DNA of 64,000 nt from Rubneribacter badeniensis (GCF_002899695.1 NZ_PPEL01000007.1:1-64000); one strand, 5' to 3'. Positions 44,092 through 53,571 are shown, counted from the stretch's first letter. Notes: generated by a model not told the origin, from the letters alone. Made by a program: numbers and translations.

Positions 44092-44202
44092 GGGCCCGGC
44101 CGCCCTGGATCGCGGGTGGCCCTGCCGCTTCGCCGCGCCTTTTCCCGACGCCGTTGCCGCGTCGATTGCTCCGCGCATCTCGACCGGCGCGGGGCCTTGT
44201 TG

Positions 44203-44211
44203 TGCTACGAT
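44203..44211 (+). promoter_or_regulatory. Extended -10 promoter of cysS
   Basis: TGCTACGAT is an extended -10, 47 bases before the cysS ATG. No -35 is seen. Confidence 0.5.
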
Positions 44212-44258
44212 AGGCGCACCGTATCCGACACGTTTCCAACGAGCGAAGGAACGTTTGT

Positions 44259-45776
44259 ATGATCAGGCTTTACGACACGAAGACGCGCAGCAAGCAGAAC
44301 CTTGAGACGCTTGAGCGCGGCAAGGTGGGCATGTACGTGTGCGGTCCCACCGTGTACAACCGCATCCATATCGGCAACGCGCGCACGTTCATCAGTTTCG
44401 ACGTCATCCGCCGCTACCTCATGTGGCGCGGCTTCGACGTGACGTTCGTGCAGAACGTCACCGACGTGGACGACAAGATCATCGCGAAGGCCGCCGAGGA
44501 GGGGCGCGACGCCGCCGAGGTGGCCGCCGAGTACACCGAGGCGTTCATCGAGGACATGCGCGCCGCGGGCGTGCTCGACCCCGACGTGCGCCCGAAGGCA
44601 ACCGAGGAGATCCCCGCCATGATCGAGCTCGTCCAAGAGCTCATCGACGGGGGGCACGCCTACGAGGTGGACGGCGACGTGTACTTCGCCGTGCGCTCGT
44701 ATCCGGCGTACGGCGAGCTGTCCGGTCGCAACGTCGACGAGATGGAGAGCGGGCATCGCGAGCTGCGCGCCGAGATCGACGGCGCGGGGCACGTGGCCGA
44801 CCGCAAGCGCGATCCGCTCGACTTCGCGCTGTGGAAGGCGGCCAAGCCCGGAGAGCCCGCGTGGGAGTCGCCGTGGGGGATGGGCCGGCCCGGTTGGCAC
44901 ATCGAGTGCTCGGCCATGTCGCGCAAGTACCTGGGCCTGCCGTTCGACATCCACGGCGGCGGCGCCGACCTCGTGTTCCCGCACCACGAGAACGAGCGCG
45001 CGCAGAGCGAGGCCGCGTGCGGCTGCGCGTTCGCGAACCATTGGATGCACGGCGGCATGCTGCAGGTGAACTCCGAGAAGATGAGCAAGTCGCTCGGCAA
45101 CTTCAAGCTGCTGCACGACGTGCTCGAGTCGACCGATCCCGCCGTGCTGCGCTTCCTCATGCTGCAGACGCACTACCGCAGCCCGCTCGACTTCTCCGAC
45201 GAACGCCTGGCCGAGGCCGACGCGGCGCTCGGGCGCATCAAAAACGCCGTGAAGAACCTCGATTGGCTCCTGGCCAACGCCGAGGACATCCCCTCGCCGC
45301 TCGACGTGCGCGCGCTCATGGAGCGCACCCGCGAGGCGAAGATGGGCTTCATCCTCGCCATGGACGACGACTTCAACACGTGCAAGGCCCTCGGGGAGAT
45401 CTTCGACTTCGTCGCCGACGTGAACGCGCGGACGGCGGGCAAGACCCTTGCGATCACCGACGTGCCCTTCGTGCGCGACGCGCGCGCGCTCGTGGTCGAT
45501 CTGCTCGGCGTGCTCGGGGTCGACGTGGAGGCTGCGGCGCAGGAGGCCGAAGGCACGGACGGCGCGTATCCCGCCGAGGTCGTGGGATTGGCCGCCGAAA
45601 TGGCCGGGTATGAGGGCGAGGATGCCGCGGAGGCCGTGGACGCGCTGCTCGCGGTTCGCTCAAAGGCCCGCGCGGCGAAGGATTGGCCCCGCGCCGATGC
45701 CGTGCGCGACGGCCTTTCAAGCTTGGGCTTCGCCGTCGAGGACACCCCGCAAGGTCCGAGGGTCGTGCGGGCCTGA
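44259..45776 (+). CDS. cysS: Cysteinyl-tRNA synthetase
   Basis: 505 residues, class I. The zinc and cysteine-sensing site starts at MYVCGPTVYN; the HIGH motif is HIGN and the KMSKS motif is KMSKS in NSEKMSKSLGNF. FPHHENERAQSEA is typical. The C-terminal DALR/anticodon domain is present and somewhat long. The ATG at 44259 follows GAAGGAAC. Confidence 0.96.
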   Translation: MIRLYDTKTRSKQNLETLERGKVGMYVCGPTVYNRIHIGNARTFISFDVIRRYLMWRGFDVTFVQNVTDVDDKIIAKAAEEGRDAAEVAAEYTEAFIEDMRAAGVLDPDVRPKATEEIPAMIELVQELIDGGHAYEVDGDVYFAVRSYPAYGELSGRNVDEMESGHRELRAEIDGAGHVADRKRDPLDFALWKAAKPGEPAWESPWGMGRPGWHIECSAMSRKYLGLPFDIHGGGADLVFPHHENERAQSEAACGCAFANHWMHGGMLQVNSEKMSKSLGNFKLLHDVLESTDPAVLRFLMLQTHYRSPLDFSDERLAEADAALGRIKNAVKNLDWLLANAEDIPSPLDVRALMERTREAKMGFILAMDDDFNTCKALGEIFDFVADVNARTAGKTLAITDVPFVRDARALVVDLLGVLGVDVEAAAQEAEGTDGAYPAEVVGLAAEMAGYEGEDAAEAVDALLAVRSKARAAKDWPRADAVRDGLSSLGFAVEDTPQGPRVVRA

Positions 45777-45957
45777 GAGGGCGCGTCGGATCGGCGCTGC
45801 GAAGCGCGGAGGCGTTCTGCCTTGCCGCCTCGAACCCTCCTCGCGTGCGGGAAAGCGCGCTTCGGCGGGCTTTCGGCGGCTGGCGCCTCTGCGCTTCTCG
45901 CTGGCGTCGCGGACGTCAGAGCGGATAGGACAGACGGGGCAGACAGGGCATCCGACC

Positions 45958-47187
45958 ATGTTCGAGCGAAACCACACTCCCGAGCTTCTTGCGCCCGCCG
46001 GCGGGCGGGCGCAGCTTGAGGCCGCGGTGCGCTTTGGCGCGGACGCGGTGTACTTCGCGTGCGACCGCTTCGGGCTGCGCCAGCGCGCGGAGAACTTCGC
46101 GCTTGACGAGGTGCCGTCGGCCGTGGCGTGCGCGCACGCGTCCGGAGCGCGGGCGTACGTGGCGCTCAACACGCTCATGGACGCCGACGACGTGGCGGCG
46201 CTGCCCGCCTACCTGGAGGCGTTCGACGCGGCTGGCGCGGACGCGCTTATCGTGAGCGACCTCGGCGCGCTCTCGCTCGCGCGCAAGCACGCGCCCTCCC
46301 TGGAGCTGCACGTGAGCACGCAGGCGGGTGTGATGAACGCCGAGGCCGCGCGCATGTGGCACGAGCTGGGGGCGGGCCGCGTGGTGTGCGCCCGCGAGAT
46401 GAGCGTGGCCGACATCGCCCGTCTGCGCGCCGACGCGCCGCGCGATCTGGAGATCGAGGCGTTCGTGCACGGCGCCATGTGCATGGCCGTGTCGGGGCGG
46501 TGCCTGATCAGCTCTGTCATGACGGGGCGCTCGGGCAACAAGGGGCACTGCGCCCAGCCGTGCCGCTGGAGCTACGCGCTTGTGGAGGAGAGGCGGCCTG
46601 GGGAGTTCTATCCGGTGGAGGAGGATGTGCGCGGCGCCTACGTCATGAACGCGCGCGACCTCAACATGATCGCCCATTTGGACGACCTGATTGAGGCCGG
46701 CGTCGATTCGCTCAAGATAGAGGGGCGCAACAAGAAGGCGTTCTACGTGGCCACGGCGGTGCACGCCTACCGTTCGGTGCTCGACGGCGCGGACGTGTCC
46801 GAGGCGGCTGCCGAGCTGGACGCCATCTCGCACCGGCCGTACTCGACCGGGTTCTACTACGGGCGCGCCGAGCAGTCGCCCGAGCGCGACGGCTACGTGA
46901 GGAAGTTCGTGCATGCGGCCACGGTGGAGCGGGCGGGCGCGCGCGTGGTCGTCGTGTGCCACAACCGCTTTCGCGAGGGCGACGAGCTCGAGGTGCTCTC
47001 GCCGCGCCGTCCCGTCGCGCGCGTGCGGGTGCGCAACCTGGCATGGCTGCCCGCGTCCGCGCCGGACGATCCGAGTGACGCCACGCCCGTGCCCGTCGCC
47101 GTGGCGAACCGTTCGGCCGAGCGCTACTCCTTCGAGGTTCACGCCGCGCTCGCGCCCGGCGACTACCTGCGCGCCCGCGTGGGCTGA
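45958..47187 (+). CDS. U32-family protein (TrhP/RlhA type)
   Basis: 409 residues. LLAPAGGRAQLEAAVRFGAD at the N-terminus and GAMCMAVSGRCLISS with HCAQPCRWSY define the U32 family. The four cysteines are thought to bind an Fe-S cluster. Most bacterial members with this layout hydroxylate tRNA uridine-34 (TrhP) or 23S rRNA (RlhA), from prephenate-derived chemistry, rather than cut proteins. The ATG at 45958 has a weak site (GGGCAGACAGGGC); the frame is open further back into cysS in another frame. The three-codon end GTGGGCTGA is duplicated 33 bases downstream. Confidence 0.88.
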   Translation: MFERNHTPELLAPAGGRAQLEAAVRFGADAVYFACDRFGLRQRAENFALDEVPSAVACAHASGARAYVALNTLMDADDVAALPAYLEAFDAAGADALIVSDLGALSLARKHAPSLELHVSTQAGVMNAEAARMWHELGAGRVVCAREMSVADIARLRADAPRDLEIEAFVHGAMCMAVSGRCLISSVMTGRSGNKGHCAQPCRWSYALVEERRPGEFYPVEEDVRGAYVMNARDLNMIAHLDDLIEAGVDSLKIEGRNKKAFYVATAVHAYRSVLDGADVSEAAAELDAISHRPYSTGFYYGRAEQSPERDGYVRKFVHAATVERAGARVVVVCHNRFREGDELEVLSPRRPVARVRVRNLAWLPASAPDDPSDATPVPVAVANRSAERYSFEVHAALAPGDYLRARVG

Positions 47188-47359
47188 CGCGCCTTCCGTC
47201 GCATCTGCGCCCTGTGGGCTGACGCGTCTTCTCATCGCTGACAAACACGCTTCTGATCTGCGCCGAAGCGATGAGGGACTGCGAAGCTCCCGTAACGGCC
47301 TTCGCACGTGCGCGGCGCTACACTAAAGCACCGACCTTTGAAGGAAAGCGAGGTGCATC

Positions 47360-48193
47360 ATGTCGAATCATGCGTATCGTGCCGCGTCGGCACCGGGCGT
47401 CGTCCAGCGCGCCCGCAACACGAAGACGGGTCGTAGGCTCGAACGCGGCGGCTACCTGACGGTGGAGACCGTCACCATGTGGATCGTCTATGCGCTCACG
47501 CTCGTGGGCAACGCCGTGATCGAGGGAGGGCAGGTAGGCGGCAACACCTCGGCTACGGTGGCGTACGGCGTGTTCACGTGGTTCACGCCCGCCGGCTACG
47601 TGTTCGCCATCTGGTCGGTCATCTACGTGGCCCTCATCGTGTGGCTCGTGGCCTACACGCGAAACGCCGCGACCCGCCCGAAGGCGTTCACCGCCACCTC
47701 GGCGCTGTTCATCGCGAGCTGCGTGCTCAACGTGCTGTGGCTGGCGCTGTGGCATTTCGAGGCCGTGGGCGTATCGTTCATCGTGATCCTGGCCGAATGG
47801 GTGGTGCTCGCCGCGCTGTATCTGAATGTGCGGAAAACGGCGCGGCGCGGCGCGGAGTGGATGCCCATCTCCCTGTACACCGCGTGGGTGACGGTGGCCA
47901 CCATCGCGAACATGGCCATCCTCATCACGCGCGCGCTCGACGGCGGGCTGCCGTTCTTCAACGGGCTGTCGGCCATCGCGCTCTCGGCGGGCGTGCTGGC
48001 GCTCGGCTACCTCATGAAGAAGAGCTACGACGACTGGGTGTTTCCCGTGGTGTTCCTGTGGGCGCTCGTGGGCGTGGGCGTGAACGTGGCTCCGGTGTCG
48101 GGTTTCACGGCGGCCGTCGTGCTTCTGCTGTGCGCGGTGGGCGGTATCCTCACGTTTCTGCCGACGGGCGCGTTGCGCGGCCTGCGCGGGTAG
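47360..48193 (+). CDS. TspO/MBR-like multi-span membrane protein
   Basis: 277 residues with about seven or eight helices. The blocks FTPAGYVFAIWSVIYVALIV, LNVLWLALWHFE and WVVLAALYLNVRK resemble the tryptophan-rich TspO/MBR family in its longer bacterial form. A basic 30-residue N-terminus precedes the first helix. TspO proteins bind porphyrins or sterols, but this longer form is not defined. The ATG at 47360 follows GCGAGGTG, with TACACT about 40 bases upstream as possible -10. Confidence 0.7.
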   Translation: MSNHAYRAASAPGVVQRARNTKTGRRLERGGYLTVETVTMWIVYALTLVGNAVIEGGQVGGNTSATVAYGVFTWFTPAGYVFAIWSVIYVALIVWLVAYTRNAATRPKAFTATSALFIASCVLNVLWLALWHFEAVGVSFIVILAEWVVLAALYLNVRKTARRGAEWMPISLYTAWVTVATIANMAILITRALDGGLPFFNGLSAIALSAGVLALGYLMKKSYDDWVFPVVFLWALVGVGVNVAPVSGFTAAVVLLLCAVGGILTFLPTGALRGLRG

Positions 48194-48265
48194 CGCGGCG
48201 GGAATGCGAGGCGCGCGGGTGAAACGTGCATGCGAGGCGGGCGTGCGGGCGGGATAGACGTGCGT

Positions 48266-48299
48266 GCGGGCAGGGCGGGGCGATAGCGCCCTGTCCCGC
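48266..48299. repeat. Hairpin with GGGCGATAG core
   Basis: GCGGGCAGGGCG (48266-48277) pairs with CGCCCTGTCCCGC (48287-48299) with one bulge. The loop side GGGGCGATAG and the CCCTGTC arm match the hairpin at 9041-9082. Confidence 0.5.
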
Positions 48300-48442
48300 A
48301 CCGGGCGCAGCTGCCGTCCGCATGCGTTCGCGCCCGCCCGTTGCTCGCCCGCGCATCTCGGCGGCGTCAGCTGCTGCGCCGGGGGGCTCGTGGCGATTTT
48401 GCGGCCTGGAGGGCTTCGGCGCGGCGGTCGCCCGGGCTTTCG

Positions 48443-48448
48443 TATAAT
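48443..48448 (+). promoter_or_regulatory. metF -10 element, leaderless start
   Basis: A perfect TATAAT ends six bases before the metF ATG, so the usual start point would be the A of the ATG itself. No -35 and no ribosome binding site is visible. Confidence 0.6.
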
Positions 48449-48454
48449 GGCTTC

Positions 48455-49330
48455 ATGACCACGATACGAAGCATATACCGCACGGCGCGCGCTTGCGGGC
48501 GCCGTCCCGTCTCGTTCGAGATATTCCCGCCGAAGGGCGACCTCACGCTCGATGTGGCCCATGACGTGGCCGGACAGCTTGCCGAGCTCGCCCCCGACTT
48601 CATCAGCGTGACGTATTCGGCGGGCGGCAGCGGCAACAAGCGGGCCACCGCCGACGTGGCGCAGATGATCCAACGGGATTTCGACGTGCCCGCCGTGGCG
48701 CACCTCACCTGCGTCGGGGCCACGGAGGAGACGATCGCGCGCGCCGTGGACGACCTGCGGGCCCATGGCATCGACAACGTGCTCGCCCTGCGCGGAGACG
48801 CGGTGGGTGCCGACGAGCCGGGGGAGTACCGCTATGCCCGCGACTTGATCTCGCGTTTGGCCGAGGAGGGGTTCTGCGTGGGCGCGGCGGCGTATCCCGA
48901 AGGGCACATCGCCTGCGATGATGCGCGCGCGAACATCGAGCACCTGAAGCAGAAGCAGGACGCGGGCGCGAGCTTCTTCGTCACGCAGCTGTTCTTCGAC
49001 AATGAGTTCTTCTACCGGTTCTGGGAGGCGGCGCGAAACGCGGGCGTCACGGCGCCCATCGCGTGCGGCATCATGCCGTTTCTGGGGAAGACCCAGATCC
49101 AGCGCATGGTGTTCATGTGCGGCGCGTCGCTGCCGTCGCCTGTCGTCAAGCTGCTCGCGCGCTTCGAGGACAGACCGGACGACCTGCGCCGCGCGGGCAT
49201 CGAGTACGCGTGCGCCCAACTCGTCGACTTGGACGCGCACGGGGTGGACGGGCTGCACGTCTACACGATGAACCAGCCCGACATCGCGCGGGCGAGCATG
49301 GCGGCGCTGAGGGCGGCATGGCGGGCATAG
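48455..49330 (+). CDS. metF: Methylenetetrahydrofolate reductase
   Basis: 291 residues. MetF reduces 5,10-methylene-THF to 5-methyl-THF, the methyl donor for MetH. The family blocks are RPVSFEIFPPKG, DFISVTYSAGGSG, HLTCVG and FFVTQLFFDNEFFYRFWE; GIMPFLGKTQIQRM is also typical. The ATG at 48455 (MTTIRSIYR) is chosen because TATAAT lies just upstream; the frame back to 48341 would place the promoter inside the gene. It overlaps the next gene by 13 bases, forming a metF-reactivation-metH operon. Confidence 0.94.
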   Translation: MTTIRSIYRTARACGRRPVSFEIFPPKGDLTLDVAHDVAGQLAELAPDFISVTYSAGGSGNKRATADVAQMIQRDFDVPAVAHLTCVGATEETIARAVDDLRAHGIDNVLALRGDAVGADEPGEYRYARDLISRLAEEGFCVGAAAYPEGHIACDDARANIEHLKQKQDAGASFFVTQLFFDNEFFYRFWEAARNAGVTAPIACGIMPFLGKTQIQRMVFMCGASLPSPVVKLLARFEDRPDDLRRAGIEYACAQLVDLDAHGVDGLHVYTMNQPDIARASMAALRAAWRA

Positions 49331-50223
49331 GATCGGTTCGCGCCGCAGGGTGCGGGGACGCGGGCTGCGAGGTCGACGCGCCGTCGGATGGCGCGCCGCC
49401 CTCCCGACCGGGCGCGGGCGGGGCCGCCTTGTCGCTTGATCGCGACGAGGCGCTGCGCTATCTGGGCTATGCCGGCCAGAAGCTGGACGCGCAGCTGCTT
49501 GCGCGCTTCGAGGAGCTTGCGAGCGCATGCGAGCGCGAGCTGCGGCCGGCGTGCGCAAGCGCGTCGTTTCCCGTGGACGAGGCGCTCACCCGCTGGGACG
49601 GCGAAGGTGGCGAGAACGGCGAGGGCGACAAGGGCCCGCAGGTGGTCCTCGCCGGCTGCGGCCTCGTGCTGCCGGGCCGCGACATCGCGCGGCATCTGCG
49701 CGGCGCGCGCGAGGTGGCGCTTCTGGCGTGCACGCTCGGCGCGGCCTGCGAGCGCGAACTGCGCAAACATGCGGCGATCAGCCCGACCGACGCGCTTTTG
49801 TACGGGGCGGCGGCCTCCGCGCTCGTCGAAGCGGCCGCAGACGCCTGCGATGCCGCCGTGGCGTCGCAGGCCGCCGCGCGCGGTCTGCGCGCGAGCGCCC
49901 GCTACAGCCCCGGTTATGGCGACTTGCCGCTGTCCGTGCAGCCGGCGTTCCTCAAGGCGCTCGACGCGACGCGCCGCATCGGGCTTTCGGTGACGGCGGG
50001 CAACCTGCTCGTGCCCACGAAGAGCGTGACGGCTGTGATCGGCCTGTTCGACGAGGACCGCGCGGACGGCGGGGGATCGGGCGGCGCGCGGGAGGCGAAC
50101 CGGGGCGGCGCGTGGGACGGAGCCTCGGGCCGAGCGCTCGTGCGCGCCCACGCCGACTGCGCGACGTGCCCTGCGCGCGAGGGGTGCCTGCTCAAAGGGA
50201 AAGGACGGACCTGCCATGGCTGA
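49318..50223 (+). CDS. Stand-alone methionine synthase reactivation-domain protein
   Basis: 301 residues. The centre, with LPGRDIARHLRGAREVALLACT, ARYSPGYGDLPLSVQPAFLK and TKSVTAVIGLF, matches the S-adenosylmethionine-binding activation domain of MetH, in particular the RxxxGYG-like motif RYSPGYG. The C-terminal cysteines (CATCPAREGCLLKG) may bind a metal or Fe-S cluster. It helps re-methylate oxidised cobalamin. The ATG at 49318 overlaps metF, and the gene overlaps metH by eight bases. The long Gly/Ala-rich N-terminus before SLDRDEALRYLGY is unusual. Confidence 0.82.
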   Translation: MAGIGSVRAAGCGDAGCEVDAPSDGAPPSRPGAGGAALSLDRDEALRYLGYAGQKLDAQLLARFEELASACERELRPACASASFPVDEALTRWDGEGGENGEGDKGPQVVLAGCGLVLPGRDIARHLRGAREVALLACTLGAACERELRKHAAISPTDALLYGAAASALVEAAADACDAAVASQAAARGLRASARYSPGYGDLPLSVQPAFLKALDATRRIGLSVTAGNLLVPTKSVTAVIGLFDEDRADGGGSGGAREANRGGAWDGASGRALVRAHADCATCPAREGCLLKGKGRTCHG

Positions 50224-52813
50224 GACGACGCTTCGCGACCCGCTTGCCGACGTCGCCGTCAAGGACGAGCGCCTGGGGCGCGCCCTGCGCGGCGAGGGGT
50301 TCCTCGTGTTCGACGGCGCGATGGGCACGCAGCTTCAGGCGCGTGGATTGGCCGAAGCGGGCGCGCTGCCGGAGCTTTTGAACTTCACGCACGCAGACGA
50401 GATCGCCGCCATCCACGCCGACTACGTGGCCGCCGGAGCCGAGGTCGTCACCACCAACACGTTCGGCGCGAACGCCCGCAAGCTGGCGGGCGCGGCGAGC
50501 GTGGTCGAGACGTACCGCGCGGCCGCAGCGTGCGCCCGGGCGGCGGGGGCGCGCTACGTGGCGGGCGACATCGGGCCGTCGGGATTGCTTCTGGAGCCTT
50601 TGGGCACCTGCTCGTTCGAGGAGGCGTACGACCTGTTCGCCGAGCAGGTGGACGCGGTCGTCGCGGCGGGGTGCGACCTTGTGCTCATCGAGACGATGGC
50701 CGATCTGCGCGAGGCGAAGGCGGCCCTTCTGGCTGCGAAGGAGCGCTGCGACCTGCCCGTGGTCGCGACGATGACCTTCGGCGAGGACGGCCGCACGTTT
50801 CTCGGCACGCCTCCGGGCGTGGCCGCGGCCGCGCTCTCGGCGATGGGCGCGCACGCCGTGGGCCTGAACTGCTCGCTCGGGCCGGACGAAGTGCTGCCGT
50901 CGGTGCGCGAGATGGCGCGCTTCGCCCGCTGCCCGCTGCTCGTGCAACCCAACGCCGGTCTGCCGCGCGTCGAGGGCGGGCGCACGGTGTACGACGTGGA
51001 CTCCGACGCCTTCACGCGCTCGATGGAGGCCGTCGTGGAGGCCGGGGCGAGCCTCGTGGGAGGCTGCTGCGGCACGTCGCCCGAGTTCATCGCGCGTTTG
51101 CGCGCGCTCGTCGATGCCCGCGCGGTGCCCGCGCCTCCTGCGCGCGAGGAGGCGTTCGTGGTGACGAGCGCGCAAGAGGCTGTCGTGCTGCCGCGCGGCG
51201 CGGCGTGGATCGCCGTCATCGGCGAGCGCATCAACCCCACGGGCAAGCCGAAGCTCAAGGAGGCCTTGCGCGCGGGCGACCTCGACCACCTCGTGGGCGA
51301 GGCCGTGGCCCAGCAGGAGGCCGGCGCCGACGTGCTCGACGTGAACGTGGGGCTGCCCGAGCTTGACGAGCCGGCCGTGCTGCGTGCCGCCGTGGAGAAG
51401 CTGCAGGCCACGGTCACGCTGCCTTTGGTGGTGGATTCGAGCGATCCGGCCGCCGTGGAGGCCGCCGTGCGCGGCTATGCCGGAAAGCCGCTCGTGAACT
51501 CCGTGAACGGCACGCGCGAGAGCATGGACGCCGTGCTTCCCCTCGTCAAGAGGTACGGTTGCGCCGTGGTGGCCCTCACGCTCGCCGAGGACGGCATCCC
51601 GCCCACGGCCGAGGGGCGTCTGCGCGTGGCGGAGCGCATCGTGGCCGAGGCCGAGCGCCGCGGCATCCCGCGCGAGGACGTGGCGGTTGACTGCCTCGTC
51701 ATGGCGGCCGCCACGAACCAGGACGAGGCGCGCGAGATCGTGCGCGCCGTCGCGCTCGTGAAGGAGCGCCTCGGCGTGCGCACGGTGCTCGGCGTGTCGA
51801 ACGTGAGCTTCGGCCTGCCGCAGCGCGGCCTGGTGAACGCGACGTTTCTGGCGGCGGCCTTCGGAGCGGGGCTCGACCTGCCCATCTTGAACCCGCTCTC
51901 GGCGCGCTATCGCGACACCGTGGCGGCCTTCAAGGTGCTGAACGGCCAAGACGCGGGTGCGCGTGCGTTCATCGAGGGCTATGCGGGCGCGCTCGACCCG
52001 TACGCTCCGACGGACGTCGCGAAGGCGGCGCCCGCAGCCGACGCGGGCGCGGCTCGCGCGGAGGCGTCGGGGGCGCAGGGCGCCGATGTGGGCTTACCCC
52101 AGGCGCAGGGCGCCGACCCCTTTCCCGTTCCACCCGCTCTTGCCGACGCCGCCGAGGACGTGCGCGCGATGGCGCATCTCATCCTCACGGGCCGCAAGGG
52201 CCCCATGGCGCAGGCCACCGAGCGCCTTCTTTCCGACCATGATCCGCTCGATGTGGTGAACGGCGTGTTCATTCCCGCGCTCGACGAAGTGGGCGCGCGC
52301 TTCGAGCGCGGCTCGTTCTTCCTGCCGCAGCTCATGGCGTCGGCCGAGGCCGTGAAAGCCGGCTTCGACGTGGTGCGCGCCCGCCAAGGCGCCGCGCCCG
52401 AGGCCGACGACGCGAAGACCATCGTGGTGGCCACGGTGAAAGGCGACATCCACGACATCGGCAAGAACATCGTGAAGATGCTGCTGGAGAACTACGGCTT
52501 TCGCGTGGTGGACCTTGGGCGCGACGTCGATCCCGAGGAAGTGGTGCGCGCCGTGGAGCGCACGGGCGCGCGCCTCGTGGGGCTGTCGGCCCTCATGACC
52601 ACCACGGTGCGGGCCATGGAGGAGACGGTGCGCCTCGTGCACGAGCGAGCGCCCGAAGCGCGGGTGTTCGTGGGTGGGGCGGTGCTCACGCCCGAGTACG
52701 CCGCGCAGATCGGCGCCGACTTCTACGGCAAGGACGCCGCCGAGGCCGCGCGCATTGCCGAGCGCTTCTTTGCAAAGCGCGAAGACGGCAGAGGTGACGG
52801 AGGCGATGTCTGA
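50216..52813 (+). CDS. metH: Cobalamin-dependent methionine synthase lacking the activation domain
   Basis: 865 residues. Order: homocysteine-binding domain (about 1-310, with zinc cysteines in GLNCS and GGCCGTS), pterin-binding domain (about 325-600, IGERINPTGKPKLKEAL), an Ala/Gln-rich linker, cobalamin cap (about 640-730), and cobalamin-binding domain with DIHDIGKN, where H746 is the lower ligand of cobalt. A full E. coli-type MetH has about 1230 residues; the C-terminal activation domain is missing and is supplied by the preceding gene. It transfers the methyl from methyl-THF to homocysteine. Confidence 0.95.
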   Translation: MAETTLRDPLADVAVKDERLGRALRGEGFLVFDGAMGTQLQARGLAEAGALPELLNFTHADEIAAIHADYVAAGAEVVTTNTFGANARKLAGAASVVETYRAAAACARAAGARYVAGDIGPSGLLLEPLGTCSFEEAYDLFAEQVDAVVAAGCDLVLIETMADLREAKAALLAAKERCDLPVVATMTFGEDGRTFLGTPPGVAAAALSAMGAHAVGLNCSLGPDEVLPSVREMARFARCPLLVQPNAGLPRVEGGRTVYDVDSDAFTRSMEAVVEAGASLVGGCCGTSPEFIARLRALVDARAVPAPPAREEAFVVTSAQEAVVLPRGAAWIAVIGERINPTGKPKLKEALRAGDLDHLVGEAVAQQEAGADVLDVNVGLPELDEPAVLRAAVEKLQATVTLPLVVDSSDPAAVEAAVRGYAGKPLVNSVNGTRESMDAVLPLVKRYGCAVVALTLAEDGIPPTAEGRLRVAERIVAEAERRGIPREDVAVDCLVMAAATNQDEAREIVRAVALVKERLGVRTVLGVSNVSFGLPQRGLVNATFLAAAFGAGLDLPILNPLSARYRDTVAAFKVLNGQDAGARAFIEGYAGALDPYAPTDVAKAAPAADAGAARAEASGAQGADVGLPQAQGADPFPVPPALADAAEDVRAMAHLILTGRKGPMAQATERLLSDHDPLDVVNGVFIPALDEVGARFERGSFFLPQLMASAEAVKAGFDVVRARQGAAPEADDAKTIVVATVKGDIHDIGKNIVKMLLENYGFRVVDLGRDVDPEEVVRAVERTGARLVGLSALMTTTVRAMEETVRLVHERAPEARVFVGGAVLTPEYAAQIGADFYGKDAAEAARIAERFFAKREDGRGDGGDV

Positions 52814-52860
52814 ATCTGCCGTCCGAATCGGTTTTTCTCGATGCATTCGGTCGGCGTTCT

Positions 52861-52869
52861 TGTTATGAT
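52861..52869 (+). promoter_or_regulatory. Extended -10 promoter of the 99-residue gene
   Basis: TGTTATGAT (TGN plus TATGAT), 35 bases before the next ATG. Confidence 0.5.
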
Positions 52870-52904
52870 GAAGGGCAAGGTATTCCCGGACGAAAGGGGT
52901 CGCT

Positions 52905-53204
52905 ATGGGAACGAAAGCAGCCGAGGCGCTTGACGTGTCCTTCGACGAGCTGCCGACCTATCTGCACGCGAAGCATTCCGTGTACATGGAGGTCGACGGC
53001 GCGACGTACTACCTCACCGATGTGAACGACCAGTACTGGCGGGCGCAGGACACGACGAAGCTCAACGAGAAGGGCCACTACGTCGATGCGAGCGAGCTGG
53101 TGCCGACGCTGAGCGAGTTTTTGACCCTGCCGTTCGCGGATGGGAAGTCGATCGCCGACGTGTTCGACAAGGCCACGTTCTACGCATCCGAGAAAGCGGA
53201 GTGA
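52905..53204 (+). CDS. Small soluble protein, unknown
   Basis: 99 residues, acidic, no membrane segment or signal peptide. The stretch HAKHSVYMEVDGATYYLTDV suggests a small beta-strand domain. GAAAGGGG precedes the ATG at 52905, and a promoter and a perfect terminator flank the gene, so it is a monocistronic, well-framed gene. I do not recognise the family. Confidence 0.7.
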   Translation: MGTKAAEALDVSFDELPTYLHAKHSVYMEVDGATYYLTDVNDQYWRAQDTTKLNEKGHYVDASELVPTLSEFLTLPFADGKSIADVFDKATFYASEKAE

Positions 53205-53210
53205 CGGATA

Positions 53211-53250
53211 CGGGGGCGGCTGCTGAAAGCAGCCGCCCCCGATCGTTTTG
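53211..53250 (+). terminator. Terminator of the 99-residue gene
   Basis: CGGGGGCGGCTGCT (53211-53224) pairs perfectly with 53228-53241 around a GAA loop, then ATCGTTTT. Confidence 0.9.
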
Positions 53251-53571
53251 AGGGGTCTGCCTGGGTGGCGGGTGCTGGCACGTGGACGGCGGTCGTGCTT
53301 TGGGGCCGCAGGGTGCCGACGGCGGGGTTTGGCGCGCTGCCTTCGTCCGCGCATTCAAGCGCGCGCTAGGCGTTGCGCGATTCGCCATTCCGTGTTCGCT
53401 ATTCACGACCGAGCGTTTCTCTGAGGCGCAGCGTGCGCGCCGATGGAGGATCGCAAATGGGAGACGTATTGCGTGCGAAGCGTGGCAGGGGGGACGGCCG
53501 GATGGCCGACTTTGCGGGCTGGCTTTGCGCTGCGGTCGAAAGATCGGTGGCGGGGCTTCTGTTGGCCGGAA
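53251..53571. other. Gap between the 99-residue gene and tRNA-Ala
   Basis: About 320 bases with no supportable gene. A frame at 53282-53641 runs into the tRNA in antisense and lacks a ribosome site. Confidence 0.45.

Noticed and set aside
48341-48454. Upstream extension of metF
   Set aside because: It would put TATAAT inside the gene and adds non-conserved Arg/Ala residues before MTTIRSIYR.
48194-48454. A cobalamin or SAM riboswitch before metF-metH
   Set aside because: The promoter lies directly on the start codon, leaving no leader, and no conserved riboswitch core was seen.
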